Assembly (NCBI RefSeq): GCF_010747415.1
Contig: NZ_JAAGNZ010000009.1
Coordinates: 1-64,000, forward strand
DNA: 64,000 nucleotides
Direction: 5' to 3'
Source of the DNA: Spirosoma agri
GTDB taxonomy: Bacteria > Bacteroidota > Bacteroidia > Cytophagales > Spirosomataceae
Below, one piece after another: positions 8,103 through 16,576 of the stretch. A program made the translations under genes and the position numbers. How positions within the stretch are numbered: the first letter of the stretch is position 1; the number at the start of each line of letters is the position of its first letter. The notes under the pieces are model-generated. The model ran no database searches and had not been told where the DNA came from. It was given only the letters and a program-made list of their open reading frames with translations.

Positions 8103-9293
8103 CTAGGCTCTTGCTTCAGCCATTATCAGCTCGCCGGAAGCTGAAAAGCGCAGTTTGTACAACTGCTGACCAACGGCTATATCGATGGTATAGTCATTCG
8201 TTGTTCCCGTTGGGGGGGTGTGCAGATCAGCTGCCAGATACGTGTAGCCGCTAAAGTTGGTTTGCAGATACGCCGTAATGGCCGACGGTAACTTCGTGGC
8301 ATCCAGAATAAGCTGGTGATCAGCCGGAGCCCCTGGTGTCATTGTGCTCGACGCCGGAGGGGTTGGACCACCGGGTTTAGGCGTGGCCGGACCACCAGCT
8401 ACTGTACCTGACGCCGGAGGAGTTGGACCACCGGCCATCGTACCGGATACTGGGGCCGTCGGACCACCTGCGGCTGTGCCCGATGCCGGACCACCCGCCA
8501 CTGGACCTTTTGGCGCAACCAGAGAACCGTTCGTGTCGAAGTGTAGAACGGTGGGCTGGTTGTTGCTGAACAGCTTGACATCGTAAGTGGTCGTTCCGTC
8601 GTGCACATGCTGCTCGGCCCAGCCGTAAGTATAGGCGGCATACGTGCTGCTCAAGGCCGTTTTGATGGCGCTCGATAAATTATCCCGCGAAACGTAGCTG
8701 ACCGAGTGGGTAGTGGTCAGGTCGCCGGGCGCGGTGTGCGCATCGCGGAAGGTCCCCGTGCCATCAAAATGAACATCAACCCGCTGATTGTTCGTCAGAA
8801 TCTGCACGCGGTACTCCTGCGCCGTTCCGTTGATCTGCATCGACTCAGCCATCACCAGTTGATAACCCGCGTAGGTCTGGCTCAGGTAGCTACTGACCGA
8901 AGCCGGTAACTGAGCTGCGGTCAGACGCACGATTACTTCACCACGGGGACCGGCGGGACGGGTAGTCAGTGCGCCGTTGGTGTCGAAGAAGTAATCGACC
9001 GGTGCTCCATTTTGCAGGACAGTCACTTTCGTTCCCGAGTAGGTTGTGGAACCCGGCTGGCTCATCTTCTCCACTTTGATCAGCGTGTAACCCGAAACGT
9101 TCTGGTCCAGGTATGACTTCACGTTGGCAGGCAGGGTGGCCGAGGGTAAGCCCACGACATTGGCCGACGAACGGGCTCCGAACAGTACGCTGGTTTCGAC
9201 GGCCTGAGTCTGGTCGGGGGCCATCGCTGTTTTGCTACAGCTCGTTGTGAGTAGCGTCACCAGAACGGCGACGGATAAAAGGGTTCGTTTCAT
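8103..9293 (-). CDS. PepSY-like (DUF2874) four-repeat lipoprotein
   Basis: From the ATG at 9293 it has 396 residues; this start is preferred over an ATG 27 bp upstream because it opens with a typical lipoprotein signal, MKRTLLSVAVLVTLLTTSC (Cys19). Four repeats of about 55 residues follow the pattern L-P-x-x-(V/I)-x-x-Y-L-x-x-x-(Y/F)-x-G-Y, then a strand and a (D/N)(T/G)xG turn. They begin near residues 55, 123, 195 and 335. This matches the PepSY-like family known from periplasmic proteins of Bacteroidota. Between repeats 3 and 4 is a linker of about 60 residues made of short GGPTPPASGT-like units. It should be a periplasmic or outer-membrane lipoprotein. It is convergent with the kinase gene and has the shared promoter. 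Confidence 0.85.
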   Translation of the reverse strand: MKRTLLSVAVLVTLLTTSCSKTAMAPDQTQAVETSVLFGARSSANVVGLPSATLPANVKSYLDQNVSGYTLIKVEKMSQPGSTTYSGTKVTVLQNGAPVDYFFDTNGALTTRPAGPRGEVIVRLTAAQLPASVSSYLSQTYAGYQLVMAESMQINGTAQEYRVQILTNNQRVDVHFDGTGTFRDAHTAPGDLTTTHSVSYVSRDNLSSAIKTALSSTYAAYTYGWAEQHVHDGTTTYDVKLFSNNQPTVLHFDTNGSLVAPKGPVAGGPASGTAAGGPTAPVSGTMAGGPTPPASGTVAGGPATPKPGGPTPPASSTMTPGAPADHQLILDATKLPSAITAYLQTNFSGYTYLAADLHTPPTGTTNDYTIDIAVGQQLYKLRFSASGELIMAEARA

Positions 9294-9317
9294 TTGTTTT
9301 CGTTTACGTTGTTGAAT

Positions 9318-9362
9318 CAAATTTGCCGTTCCCAGATGAAGATTCCCTTAAGATAGAATTAA
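9318..9362 (-). promoter_or_regulatory. Promoter with shared operator, copy 2 (gene 9293)
   Basis: Read on the minus strand: TTAAT (9362-9358), TCTTAAG (9353-9347), TCTTCA (9342-9337), 11 bp, then CAAATTTG (9325-9318) as -7 element with one mismatch to TAnnTTTG. The ATG follows 24 nt later. Spacing is identical to copies 1 and 3. Confidence 0.7.
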
Positions 9363-9410
9363 TTCGATACGGCTAATCATCATCGCGGAACAGCCAGCGG
9401 AACGCCCTCG

Positions 9411-10115
9411 CTAACGAACCAGAAACGATTGGCCGTTGACGGTGATAAGAGAAGCCTCAACAACCGTCTGTTTCTTCAGCTGGACCTGCCCCTCGCCAAT
9501 CGGATGGAGGAACCCGTCTACCGAAATCGTACTTCCGTTGGGGGCTATCGTGAGGAGTTGAGTGATTACATGCGGGGGCACGCGGACCAGCGTTTGATCA
9601 CTAAGCCGTAGTCCACTGACCTGGCCCTGTCTGTCGCGCTGATAATCGATTACTTTTCCTTTTACGGTTACCGACGTTGGAGTAGGCAACACAGCCGGTG
9701 CAGCCGGTGGTGTATCCGTAACGACGGTTTGCCCGTTCGTCAGACTAACCAGCCGAAAAACGCTCTCGCCTTCGGGTGTGATGTCGGAAGAGCCAGTCAC
9801 CGTAATGGACTTACCCGCCTTGCCGGCCGTCTGGATCGCCTGGCCCAGATGGGGCGGAAAGCTAACCGCAATGCTTTTCGAGCCCGTGTTGAACGTAAAC
9901 CCATCCAGAATGGATTCGTCGTTGGCTGTAAACTGCTGAATGGTCCCCGTCAGGGTTGTCAGTGATAGCATTCCCTGCGCCTGCGGAGAGCGAATACCCG
10001 CGAAGGCAACAGGACCGGGTACGCCGGGGCCTGGACCCAAGGGCGGTTGTGCCTGTACGGTGAACAAGCCTGCCAGTAAGGCAAGTAAAAGCAGAAATTG
10101 GTTCGTACGTTTCAT
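9411..10115 (-). CDS. Exported protein with two PPH modules, paralogue of 5347
   Basis: A 234-residue protein with a signal peptide (cleavage likely after VQA, residue 22) and a Pro/Gly-rich start to the mature part. Two modules of similar plan follow. Module 1 has LTGTIQQF, then a strand and SFPPHLGQAI (PPH at 87-89), ending in TVTGSS. Module 2 has VKGKVIDYQRD, GLRLSD and VRVPPHVITQLL (PPH at 180-182), ending in SVDGF. The alternation of short strands around a conserved PPH suggests a small beta-barrel of the OB type, but that is inference. No known enzyme motif is visible. It carries the shared promoter, 26 nt upstream of the ATG, and lies 117 bp before the PepSY-like gene on the same strand. 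Confidence 0.7.
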   Translation of the reverse strand: MKRTNQFLLLLALLAGLFTVQAQPPLGPGPGVPGPVAFAGIRSPQAQGMLSLTTLTGTIQQFTANDESILDGFTFNTGSKSIAVSFPPHLGQAIQTAGKAGKSITVTGSSDITPEGESVFRLVSLTNGQTVVTDTPPAAPAVLPTPTSVTVKGKVIDYQRDRQGQVSGLRLSDQTLVRVPPHVITQLLTIAPNGSTISVDGFLHPIGEGQVQLKKQTVVEASLITVNGQSFLVR

Positions 10116-10141
10116 AGTCGTTTTTCAGTTAATTACGAAAG

Positions 10142-10186
10142 CAAACGTACAGGGCCAACATGAAGACGACCTGAAGAAACTATTAA
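10142..10186 (-). promoter_or_regulatory. Promoter with shared operator, copy 3 (gene 10115)
   Basis: Read on the minus strand: TTAAT (10186-10182), TCTTCAG (10177-10171), TCTTCA (10166-10161), 11 bp, then TACGTTTG (10149-10142), a perfect TAnnTTTG -7 element. The ATG at 10115 follows 26 nt later. This is the cleanest copy of the three. Confidence 0.75.
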
Positions 10187-10235
10187 TTTATACTAACCAT
10201 GTTTTCCAGCGACAGATCCGGTTAAACGAGTCGCC

Positions 10236-10266
10236 TGAGCTGGCCCCGTTAGCCATGGACAGCTCA
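10236..10266 (-). terminator. Possible terminator of the permease operon
   Basis: TGAGCTG (10236-10242) can pair with CAGCTCA (10260-10266), and an overlapping CCCCGT/ACGGGG pair offers an alternative fold. It lies just after the stop of the ArsB-like gene on the minus strand. No U-tract is visible. Confidence 0.35.
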
Positions 10267-10275
10267 GACGGGGCG

Positions 10276-11535
10276 CTAAATGAAGCGGAAATAGAGCCAG
10301 ACCGCAAGCAGGGTACAGAGCAATGGAATCGTCATCACCAACGCTCCTAGTTTGAGAAATGCCCAGGCACTCACCGTCTGCCCCTCCCGACGTAGCGCAA
10401 CTAACCAGAGAATGGTTGCCAATGATCCAGTCACCGACAGATTGGGACCCAGGTCGATCCCGATCAGAACCGCACTTTTAATCACGTCGGGCACCTGTCC
10501 AGCCTGAATGACGGTACCCGCGATCAGACCGGCAGGCAGATTGTTGACCAGGTTACAGGCGAGGGCCACCCCAACACCGCTCAACCAGGTCGTTTCGGTA
10601 ACCGAACGCGCTGTTTGTTGGTGCAACAGCGTCGTTAGCTGCTGAATAATGCCCGTCTTGGCCAAAGCTTCTACCAGCACGAACAGCCCGGCTACCAGCG
10701 GCAGCACGGCCCAGGATACGTTTTTAATAACGATCCACGGCGTTTTTCTGGCCCGAATCAGGACCAGGATCGAGGTGAGAATTCCGGTAATGGCCGTCGG
10801 CAGCCCCAGGGCTACATCGAACGCCGAAGCGATCAACAGAACAAGCGCGGTGATGGCGATACCGGCAATGGCCAATCGCCCACCTGACGACAGTGTTGGA
10901 ATGGTAATATCACCGGCAATGGATTCGCTTAACGCCTGGCGTTGGGTAAACCGTAAAATACCGTACGTAGTCACGATCGAAACAATTGACGGTATGGTAT
11001 ACTGCGCTAACCAGGCCAGTAACGGAGGCATGTGCGTGCCATAAATGACCAGATTGGCCGGATTGGAAATGGGCAGCACAAACGAGGCCGCATTGGCGAT
11101 GAAAGCGCAGATGAACAGGTAGGGTAGTGGATTTTTAACCCTGGCCGTTTTTACAGCCGCTGCTACCGCAGGCGTCAACACGACGGCGGTGGCATCGTTG
11201 GATAAAAACGTCGTGACGACCACCCCAACCAGGTAAATCAATAGGAACAAACTACTGGCCGATCCGTTTGCCCGTTGGGTTGCCTGGGCTGCCAGCCAGT
11301 CGAAGAGCTTTTCTTCACGAGCCGTTTCAGCCAGTAGCATCATCCCGGTCAAGAAGAGATACACATCGGTCCCTTTCATAATGCCTGACAGGCTTTCAGT
11401 GGGTGTGATCAGCCCGAGAGCCAGCAATACGATCGCTCCACCAACGGCCCAGATAAATTCCGGCGTTTTAAACGGTCGGATGATGACGCCCGCAACGGCT
11501 AAAAGTGTAATTATCCAAATAAAACTAGTAGTCAT
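10276..11535 (-). CDS. ArsB/NhaD-type (ion transporter superfamily) permease
   Basis: From ATG 11535 it has 419 residues; the frame extends further upstream, but the extension is polar and overlaps the previous gene, while MTTSFIWIITLLAV starts directly with a membrane helix. About 11-12 hydrophobic segments are seen. Family marks are FLTGMMLLAE near residue 58, TTFLSNDATAVVLTP near residue 108, LPISNPANLVIYG near residue 150, and in the second half VNNLPAGLIAG and LGPNLSVTGSLAT. These paired NDA/NNLP and SNPAN/GxNLS signatures are those of ArsB-type arsenite and related anion permeases. The start lies 19 bp inside the end of the phosphoesterase frame. No arsR or arsC is nearby, so arsenite is not assured as cargo. 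Confidence 0.8.
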   Translation of the reverse strand: MTTSFIWIITLLAVAGVIIRPFKTPEFIWAVGGAIVLLALGLITPTESLSGIMKGTDVYLFLTGMMLLAETAREEKLFDWLAAQATQRANGSASSLFLLIYLVGVVVTTFLSNDATAVVLTPAVAAAVKTARVKNPLPYLFICAFIANAASFVLPISNPANLVIYGTHMPPLLAWLAQYTIPSIVSIVTTYGILRFTQRQALSESIAGDITIPTLSSGGRLAIAGIAITALVLLIASAFDVALGLPTAITGILTSILVLIRARKTPWIVIKNVSWAVLPLVAGLFVLVEALAKTGIIQQLTTLLHQQTARSVTETTWLSGVGVALACNLVNNLPAGLIAGTVIQAGQVPDVIKSAVLIGIDLGPNLSVTGSLATILWLVALRREGQTVSAWAFLKLGALVMTIPLLCTLLAVWLYFRFI

Positions 11536-11554
11536 AGTTACTGATTTAACGAAT

Positions 11555-12700
11555 TCAGGAGGTTGGTTTACCATTTCGATTGGGACCCAGCTGGGTTCCC
11601 AGAATACCATTTTCGGGCCAGGCACCGATCGCGTCGGCATCGCTCCCGTTTTTTATACGCGCTCGGGTTTTTATGCCGGCTGAAGCCAGTTGAATAGTGT
11701 GCCGTCCGGGCCGGCCGCTTACGTCGATGGCTTCCACAGTCAGTTCCAGTTGGTCATCGGAGGGGACAAAGATCGTGGCCACCCAGCTACGCCGATCGTC
11801 CGACAGAATCATAGGAACCCAGTCGCCGTCGTTGAGTCGGCAGGCTACGGCTCGTTCGGCGGTGGCCCCGACAGCGATGGCGCGTACCTCGACGGAACCC
11901 AACGGAACCGGTGTTTCGTCCCGGCGAAGCCGATAATCGGCTGGACTGGTAATCAGAACAAACGGGAACGCGTCGTGGAGCGCCTTGAAACGCCAGCTGA
12001 CCTGCCCTTCGTCGACAGCAATCAGCGCGTACCCGACGGGACCTTCCTCAATCTGACCGGTAGACCGGGTTGCTGAGAAAATCACATGCCCATCGTTGGC
12101 CAGTTCGTTGTAATGCGTGTGTCCCATATCGACCAGAACCACGTCGTGTTGCGCGATGAGTTCGTTCACGAAACGGGTTTCCTGTGGATCGGTCAAATCA
12201 GCCGGGTACGAGTGCATAAACAGAACGATCCGCTCGTCATTCGTCCGGGCAATGGCCAGCTCACGCACCAACCACTGCCGTTGCGAATCACCCAGCCGAA
12301 AATCCGGCCCGCCAGAACCTGGACCGCTCATATCCAGAAACAGGCAGCGAACACCCTGTATGACCCGTGACAACGGGAGCGACTCGGCCTGAAGGTGTTG
12401 GTAAAACCCCGCCAGACTTTTCTGCTCCATGTCGTGATCACCGGGGATACAAAAGACGGGAACGCTCAGCATCTTCAGCGCCGTAGCGACCCATTTGTAC
12501 TGGGTGGGCAATCCATTATCGGCGTTGTCACCCGGTAAGACAACGAAATCAAGCGCCGAACCACATTCCGTTTCGAGCTGGGCTACGATGGATAAAAAGT
12601 CTACGTAATTCGGTTGTTTGGCCTGCGTGATGTGTAAATCGCCGATGTGCGCGAAGAGAAGCGGGCCGTTCGTTGACGGCTCAGAAAGTGAATTGGTCAT
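11555..12700 (-). CDS. Calcineurin-like metallophosphoesterase
   Basis: From ATG 12700 (MTNSLSEPS) it has 381 residues. The metal-binding motifs of the family are in order: HIGDLHIT (D-x-H), LPGDNADN (GD), IPGDHD (GNH/D variant with Asp in place of Asn), MHSYP (H) and MGHTHYNE (GHxH). They span about residues 16-200. A C-terminal beta-rich portion of about 130 residues follows. No signal peptide is visible, so it is probably cytoplasmic. It starts 7 bp after the MFS gene and its end lies 19 bp before the ArsB-type gene start, so the three are one operon. The substrate is unknown; a diester or nucleotide phosphatase role is typical. Confidence 0.85.
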   Translation of the reverse strand: MTNSLSEPSTNGPLLFAHIGDLHITQAKQPNYVDFLSIVAQLETECGSALDFVVLPGDNADNGLPTQYKWVATALKMLSVPVFCIPGDHDMEQKSLAGFYQHLQAESLPLSRVIQGVRCLFLDMSGPGSGGPDFRLGDSQRQWLVRELAIARTNDERIVLFMHSYPADLTDPQETRFVNELIAQHDVVLVDMGHTHYNELANDGHVIFSATRSTGQIEEGPVGYALIAVDEGQVSWRFKALHDAFPFVLITSPADYRLRRDETPVPLGSVEVRAIAVGATAERAVACRLNDGDWVPMILSDDRRSWVATIFVPSDDQLELTVEAIDVSGRPGRHTIQLASAGIKTRARIKNGSDADAIGAWPENGILGTQLGPNRNGKPTS

Positions 12701-12707
12701 TATCAGT

Positions 12708-13964
12708 TCAGGCGGGAATTGCGGCTGTTGCCGTGGAGCTACAGGCCGATTTAAGTGTCGTGGCAAACAGTATCCACAAACCAATCGAGACGAAGGCAAA
12801 ACTGCCTAAAATGAGGAACGTGGATGGGTAGCCGATCTGTTGGGCCATCCACCCGCCAATAGCAGGACTCAAGGAAACCCCCAACCCCTGTACAGTCATA
12901 ACAGCCCCCTGACCGATGTTAACCCGCCCTGTTCCGTTCAACAGGTGGGCCACCAACCCTGGCACTGCCACGCTTTGTAGCCCCGCGCCGATGCCGTCCA
13001 GCAACTGTACCGGGTACAGGCCCATATGACTGATTAGGTGAGCAGCAATAAAACCACGTAGCGGTAGGGCAATGAACGAAATGAGAATGACCAGCCAAAA
13101 ACCGCTTTTTTCTGCCATGCGCATGGCTACGATGGAGACGACAATCATAGCCAGTTGCGCAATAATGATGGTCATAGCCACGAATTCGGTGGGGTTACCT
13201 ACGTTTTTGGTGGCAGCGGCCAGTCCATACAGCGGTAGCATAGCTCCATTTCCCAGGTGAAAACAGGCCAAGGCAGCCGCCAAAATAAGAAGCGGTTTAT
13301 TTTTTAACAGTACCTGAAAACCAGTGGCTTTCTGCGTTTCGTCACCTTTCCCCTGATCAGCCAGACCACGAGCAGCATTATCGTCAATTTCCTTAGCGGG
13401 AATCAACAGGACGGACACGATAGCCAGTACCCCAAACAGAGCGGCCAGCAGGAAAACGGCGGGCATACCAAACCGCATGCCGAGATAGCCTGACAGCGCA
13501 GCGCCAACAACATTACCCGCGTGGTTATAAGCCTGGTTGTACCCATTCTGTCGGTTAAAGCCGGTCTGACGCACGATGCCCAGCGTAATACCAACTACGG
13601 CGGGGCCAATGGCCGAACCCGCAATGGCCGTAGCGACCTGCGAGATACTGACTAACCAGAAATTTTGCGACAGCAGTATGATTCCCGATGCCAGCGTCGT
13701 AAACAGGGCTGCGACAACGACATACATGCGTTTGCGTTTCGTAGCATCGATGAGGGCTCCGGCGGGCGCGGTCATCAGCATACCCGCCACCCCGCCAATG
13801 GTCATGACGGAGCCAATCAAGCCACTTTTCCAGCCGTGAGCTAACAGGAATATGCCCAGAAAAGGGCCAATGCCCGCCTGCATATCGGCCATAAAGAAAT
13901 TCAGGGCCTGAAGCGGCCAGACAATGCGGTGTCTGTCTACGGTTTGGGCTGTCGATGAAGGCAT
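12708..13964 (-). CDS. MFS permease
   Basis: A 418-residue protein with 12 predicted membrane helices. LNFFMADMQAGIGPFLGIFL opens helix 1, and DATKRKRMYVVVAA is the basic loop 2-3 signature of the major facilitator superfamily. A hydrophilic loop with EIDDNAARGLADQGKGDETQ divides the halves near residue 205. It resembles uncharacterised drug-efflux-like MFS proteins. It is first in a three-gene minus-strand operon with a metallophosphoesterase and an ArsB-type permease, so export of a phosphorylated or toxic compound is possible but unproven. Confidence 0.82.
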   Translation of the reverse strand: MPSSTAQTVDRHRIVWPLQALNFFMADMQAGIGPFLGIFLLAHGWKSGLIGSVMTIGGVAGMLMTAPAGALIDATKRKRMYVVVAALFTTLASGIILLSQNFWLVSISQVATAIAGSAIGPAVVGITLGIVRQTGFNRQNGYNQAYNHAGNVVGAALSGYLGMRFGMPAVFLLAALFGVLAIVSVLLIPAKEIDDNAARGLADQGKGDETQKATGFQVLLKNKPLLILAAALACFHLGNGAMLPLYGLAAATKNVGNPTEFVAMTIIIAQLAMIVVSIVAMRMAEKSGFWLVILISFIALPLRGFIAAHLISHMGLYPVQLLDGIGAGLQSVAVPGLVAHLLNGTGRVNIGQGAVMTVQGLGVSLSPAIGGWMAQQIGYPSTFLILGSFAFVSIGLWILFATTLKSACSSTATAAIPA

Positions 13965-14589
13965 AGGTAAACGTTAGTGAGCGATGTGCCGGGTTGATTC
14001 TGATAGTCTGTGCCGGTGTCAATGAGTCAGTAGATTGTTCAGCAGACCGCTGCAAAGCAATCTCCGTTAGCTGAAGTTTCGATTAGATTAATATTAATTT
14101 ATCTTCATCGTCAGGACAACGTGGCTCATCCACCGGAAACCGACTATGCCATGTGCGTTCTTATTCGTCAGAAAAATTGTGCCATAAATGAGCCATATCA
14201 TTAACCGCTTGTCTGCTAGTACGTTGGTAATCAATGACAGGTATGCCCGTATGGATTGTATGGCTATTTTTACTCAGTATTGTAGAGAGGACTGTTTCTT
14301 TATCTACCTATCTTTCAGCGACTTATATTAAAAAGGGATTAAAATTTCGTACCCGTATTACTCAATTTTAGCCGCTTATGGATCGCTTTGTGACTCTATC
14401 GCCTATCGATTGATAGCGGATCTATGGTCAGTTGCTACACGTGTAAAGCCACCAGGTAGAACCGGTTACAGCGTGTGGTTCTGAGAAACAATAATGCGCA
14501 TCGGAAGAAGTAGAAATACAGTCGATGTGGTTTTCTGGATGTAGTCTTGATACACGAAAAAACAGACTATTGCTTTCAATAAACACGCA
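13965..14589. other. Intergenic region, 625 bp
   Basis: It separates divergent genes at 13964 (minus) and 14590 (plus), so it must hold both promoters. It is AT-rich near 14090 and 14330. I see no gene, RNA or strong repeat. A TCTTCA near 14100 lacks the spacing of the shared operator. Confidence 0.6.
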
Positions 14590-15546
14590 ATGCAGTATCG
14601 CAAATTAGGCAATACAGACCTGAACGTTTCGCTCCTGAGTTTCGGGGCATCCCCATTGGGTAACGTGTTCGATGAGACCAACGAAGCGGAAGGCATTCGG
14701 GCCGTTCACGCAGCGATTGATCTGGGGATCAATTTTTTCGACGTTGCCCCTTTTTACGGGGATACACTGGCCGAAAAGCGACTCGGAAAAGCACTGAAAA
14801 CAAAACGGAATGCTGTTTTTCTGGCCACCAAATGCGGCCGCTACGGCAACGGCGTGTTCGACTTTTCTTACGAACGCCTTATGCGCAGCATCGACGAATC
14901 ACTGACTCATTTGCAGGTCGATTATGTCGATCTGCTTCAGGTGCATGACATCGAGTTTGGCAATCGTGATCAACTCCTTGCCGAAGCTATTCCAGCCGTA
15001 TTGAAGCTGAAAGAAATGGGGAAAGCCCGGTACGTGGGCTTCTCCGGACTGCCGGTTCGGTATCTGGCACAAATTGCGCGGGAGGTCGACGTCGATACCG
15101 TTCTGTCCTGGGGACATTATACGCTGCTGGCCGACGAGATCAATGAGGAGTTGGTACCCCTTTCGCTCGAAAAAGGTTTTGGCCTGATGAATGCGGCTCC
15201 GCTCATGCAACGGATTCTATCGGATGCCCCGGTTCCCGCCTGGCAGAATTCGCCCCAGGCCGTCAAGGATATGCAGCCACTATTACGGGCATTATGCCAG
15301 GAATACGGTCTGGCCCTCAGTGATGTCGCCTTGCGGTATGCGGTCAGCCATCCCGTAATCGCCACCACAATTGTAGGCATGTCGGAACAGCGACAGGTCG
15401 AACAGAATCTGCACGCACTCCAGCTTACCATTCCTGACGAACTGCTCCGGCGCATCGAAACGCTGGTAGCTCCGGTCAAAAATCAACTGTGGTTCGAAGG
15501 AAAACCGGAAAATAATATCCCTAAATCGATGGTGACCCATGACTAA
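14590..15546 (+). CDS. Aldo/keto reductase, L-galactose/L-fucose dehydrogenase-like
   Basis: A 318-residue TIM-barrel oxidoreductase. Catalytic tetrad positions are visible: DVAPFYG (Asp and Tyr near 50-57), LATKCG (Lys near 80) and LLQVHD (His near 119). The C-terminal NAD(P)-binding part carries TTIVGMS. The features GASPLGNVF at the start and FSGLPV in the middle recall L-galactose dehydrogenase and D-threo-aldose dehydrogenase enzymes, which oxidise L-galactose or L-fucose to the lactone. It is first in a four-gene operon and its end overlaps the next start by 8 bp. The sugar is inferred from the family and from the mutarotase at the operon end. Confidence 0.85.
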   Translation: MQYRKLGNTDLNVSLLSFGASPLGNVFDETNEAEGIRAVHAAIDLGINFFDVAPFYGDTLAEKRLGKALKTKRNAVFLATKCGRYGNGVFDFSYERLMRSIDESLTHLQVDYVDLLQVHDIEFGNRDQLLAEAIPAVLKLKEMGKARYVGFSGLPVRYLAQIAREVDVDTVLSWGHYTLLADEINEELVPLSLEKGFGLMNAAPLMQRILSDAPVPAWQNSPQAVKDMQPLLRALCQEYGLALSDVALRYAVSHPVIATTIVGMSEQRQVEQNLHALQLTIPDELLRRIETLVAPVKNQLWFEGKPENNIPKSMVTHD

Positions 15547-16573
15547 ACAACCCGCTTTAGTGCTAGTCGAACCGGGAAAAACGGAGGTCCGGTTCATCGA
15601 TATACCGGTGCCTGGTCCCGATGAAGTGCTGTTACAGGTAAATAGGGTCGGCTTTTGCGGGGGCGATCTCAACGGTTTTCGGGGTTTGTTCGAATTGCAG
15701 GAATACCCCAATGTGCTGGGCCACGAAGTAGGCGCTACCATTCTGGAAACCGGCGGCCAGGTTCCGGACCCGTTCAAACCGGGTATGCGGGTGACGCTGA
15801 ATCCCTACCTGAACTGTGGCCGTTGCCTTTCCTGCCGGAAGGGTCGCCCGAACGCCTGTCAGGACAACAAAACCATGGGCGTTCGTCGACCGGGCGCCAT
15901 GACCAGTTTCATCGCCGTTCCCTGGGAAAAGCTACATACGTCATCCCGGTTGTCTGTTCGGGAATTAGCTCTGGTGGAGCCACTTACGGTCGGTTTTCAT
16001 GCCGTTGCCAGAGGACGCGTGGTGGCGGGTGAAAAAGTGGCCGTTATCGGTTGTGGCATTGTTGGTTTGGGGGCCATTGCCGCTGCGGTAAGCCGGGGAG
16101 CAGACGTAATTGCCATTGATATCGACGATTCGAAAATGCGGATTGCCCGGTTGGCGGGGGCGGCCCACACCATCAATACGACTACCGCTGATTTGCACGA
16201 AGCCCTGCTGGCTATCACCGATGGCGATGGACCGGACGTGATTATTGAAGCCGTTGGAAACCCGCATACGTACCGGGCAGCGGTAGAGGAAGTGGCTTAT
16301 ACCGGACGGGTTGTCTATATCGGGTACGCCAAAAAACCCGTCGAATATGCTACGGGAACGTTTGTCCGGAAAGAAATCGAGATTCTGGGTTCGCGCAATT
16401 GTCTGGGCGATTTTCCGGATGTTATCCGCCATCTGGAAACGGGCCGGTTCCCCGTTGATGCCGTCATCAGCCGGGAGGTTACCCTCGACGAAGCGGGCGC
16501 GGCTCTGGCCGATTGGTCGGTGAATCCGGGACCCATCACGAAAATAATGGTGAACCTTGACAACGGCATCTAA
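15539..16573 (+). CDS. Zinc-type medium-chain alcohol dehydrogenase (sugar acid/polyol)
   Basis: A 344-residue MDR enzyme. The catalytic zinc ligands are in GFCGGDLN (Cys near 39) and GHEVGA (His-Glu near 61). The structural zinc loop is NCGRCLSCRKGRPNAC at about residues 91-106. The Rossmann fold has VIGCGIVGLGAIAAA near residue 170 and an acidic IDIDDSK that favours NAD. It resembles L-threonine, sorbitol and L-galactonate/L-idonate dehydrogenases. The ATG sits inside the last codons of the aldo/keto reductase (8-bp overlap), and the isomerase starts 4 bp after its stop. In this setting oxidation of an aldonate or sugar alcohol is the best guess. Confidence 0.88.
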   Translation: MTKQPALVLVEPGKTEVRFIDIPVPGPDEVLLQVNRVGFCGGDLNGFRGLFELQEYPNVLGHEVGATILETGGQVPDPFKPGMRVTLNPYLNCGRCLSCRKGRPNACQDNKTMGVRRPGAMTSFIAVPWEKLHTSSRLSVRELALVEPLTVGFHAVARGRVVAGEKVAVIGCGIVGLGAIAAAVSRGADVIAIDIDDSKMRIARLAGAAHTINTTTADLHEALLAITDGDGPDVIIEAVGNPHTYRAAVEEVAYTGRVVYIGYAKKPVEYATGTFVRKEIEILGSRNCLGDFPDVIRHLETGRFPVDAVISREVTLDEAGAALADWSVNPGPITKIMVNLDNGI

Positions 16574-16576
16574 CCC

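Noticed and set aside
10276-13964. Arsenic resistance operon
   Set aside because: Only the permease type points to arsenite. No arsR, arsC or arsA is seen, so the call is kept at family level.
14092-14115. TCTTCA with nearby TTAAT in the 13965-14589 gap
   Set aside because: Spacing to TTAAT is 8 not 9 plus 11 bp, the second half-site is missing, and no -7 element follows at 11 bp.
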